From Halobacteriovorax vibrionivorans (lineage in GTDB: Bacteria > Bdellovibrionota > Bacteriovoracia > Bacteriovoracales > Bacteriovoracaceae), in assembly GCF_003346865.1 (NCBI RefSeq), contig NZ_QDKL01000002.1, positions 310,001 through 374,000 on the forward strand: a stretch of DNA of 64,000 bases, read 5' to 3'. The notes under the pieces are model-generated. The model saw nothing but the letters and a program-made list of their open reading frames with translations. It made no database searches and was not told the DNA's origin. Shown one piece after another: positions 63,451 through 64,000 of the stretch. A program made the translations under genes and the position numbers. The stretch's first letter is position 1; each line of letters opens with the position of its first letter.

Positions 63451-64000
63451 GAAACTTAGTCTTAACATTTTTCTTTGTATTATCTTTTAATACATACTCC
63501 AGTGAAAAGTTCCCGGCCGGTGCCGGGACTACACTGGATCTTTCAGTTAATGCCTTCTCTCATCCAATGGCGGGAACCAGAGGAATGCTTCGTCGCTACT
63601 TTCAAACTGGAAATAGCTTCTTTAAAGGAGCATGGGTTACGGCCCCTTCATCAACTCCCCTACGGGACGGACTAGGACCAGTCTTTAATGCGACATCTTG
63701 TACTGCATGCCACTTTCTCGATGGCCGTGGTCGAGGACTACCAGATACTGACGGGCCAACAGATATTTCTCTTCTCTTTCGTCTTAGACAGATAAAAGAA
63801 AATGGAGAAGTCATTGAGCATGAAAAATACGGTGGCCAATTTCAGCCACATAGTATCGAAGGTGTAAAAGGCGAAGGTGAAGTCTTTGTTAAATTTGAAA
63901 CCATCATTGGAAGTTTTGCAGATGGTGAAACTTATGAATTAAAGAAACCAAATTATATCTTTAGAAAATTATCTCAAGGTAAATTAGGTGATACTACCAT
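63444..64000 (+). CDS. Di-haem oxidoreductase, DUF1111 family (5' part)
   Basis: The frame opens at a GTG at 63444, seven bases inside the imelysin gene, and is still open at the right edge, giving 185 codons. A stop lies upstream in this frame, and GTG is the only start before the signal peptide (VRNLVLTFFFVLSFNTYSS). The haem-binding motif CTACH follows in NATSCTACHFLDGRGRG, with LGPVFN before it, as in the DUF1111 di-haem proteins of the DHOR/thiol oxidoreductase group. These are periplasmic or surface cytochromes often encoded with imelysin and linked to iron acquisition. The second haem site would lie beyond the window. Confidence 0.85.
   Translation, partial: MVRNLVLTFFFVLSFNTYSSEKFPAGAGTTLDLSVNAFSHPMAGTRGMLRRYFQTGNSFFKGAWVTAPSSTPLRDGLGPVFNATSCTACHFLDGRGRGLPDTDGPTDISLLFRLRQIKENGEVIEHEKYGGQFQPHSIEGVKGEGEVFVKFETIIGSFADGETYELKKPNYIFRKLSQGKLGDTT

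Noticed and set aside
1..64000. tRNA, rRNA, transposase or integrase genes
   Set aside because: None could be recognised on either strand; the gaps between genes are all under 300 bases and hold only promoters, terminators or plain AT-rich sequence.

Overview
The window is a piece of an AT-rich (roughly one third G+C) Gram-negative chromosome. The best fit is a marine member of the Bdellovibrionota, close to Halobacteriovorax/Bacteriovorax. The reasons are two giant signal-peptide-bearing fibre proteins ending in a peptidase S74 (endosialidase-chaperone) domain, like the mosaic adhesive trimer proteins of Bdellovibrio; many unfamiliar secreted and beta-barrel proteins; a rich set of osmolyte genes; and short GGAG-type ribosome sites. 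The assignment is an inference. I see no rRNA, tRNA, CRISPR, transposon or prophage genes.

Layout. 1-3250 (-): zinc/manganese-type ABC uptake genes with a His-rich beta-barrel and a small His/Cys exported protein; no ATPase gene is present. 3313-5792 (-): lytic transglycosylase and a NhaR-like LysR regulator. 5896-11943 (-): osmoadaptation block with MscS, Na+/proline symporter and proB-proA-proC, plus two small ORFs. 12096-15056 (+): an orphan PqqD-like protein, then an ATP-grasp ligase/M14 deacylase pair. 15085-24342 (-): an aerobactin-type siderophore operon (secreted protein, PepSY reductase, MFS exporter, IucA-IucB fusion, IucC, IucD, small beta-barrel) with no TonB-dependent receptor. 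24513-26715: micro-ORF, ankyrin protein, a paralogous beta-barrel and a DUF2391-like protein. 26716-35616 (-): one copper operon, copZ-copA-csoR-cusC-cusB-cusA-DUF3347, behind a CsoR box. 35748-50104 (-): the two fibre genes (1915 and 1807 aa), which share their N-termini and promoters, with secreted proteins between and beside them. 50271-55240: BCCT transporter, secreted zincin, CocE/S15-type hydrolase. 55268-60954: CBS and CNNM proteins; a divergent persulfide dioxygenase/sulfite exporter pair around a perfect FNR box; a deoxyhypusine-synthase-like operon. 61027-64000: a beta-barrel protein divergent from an imelysin-DUF1111 pair.

Themes. Metal handling dominates: Zn/Mn uptake, siderophore iron, imelysin and copper export. 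Two iron-type promoters carry the same palindrome, GTTTGA-N4-TCAAAC, inside 18/21 identical bases at 51 and 52 nt from the start codon, which suggests one regulator for the siderophore operon and imelysin. Osmotic control (proline synthesis, proline and betaine uptake, MscS) suits a marine life. The fibres are the most likely predation or adhesion factors. Many start codons here were moved from the longest ORF to the codon behind a clear ribosome site; each entry says so.
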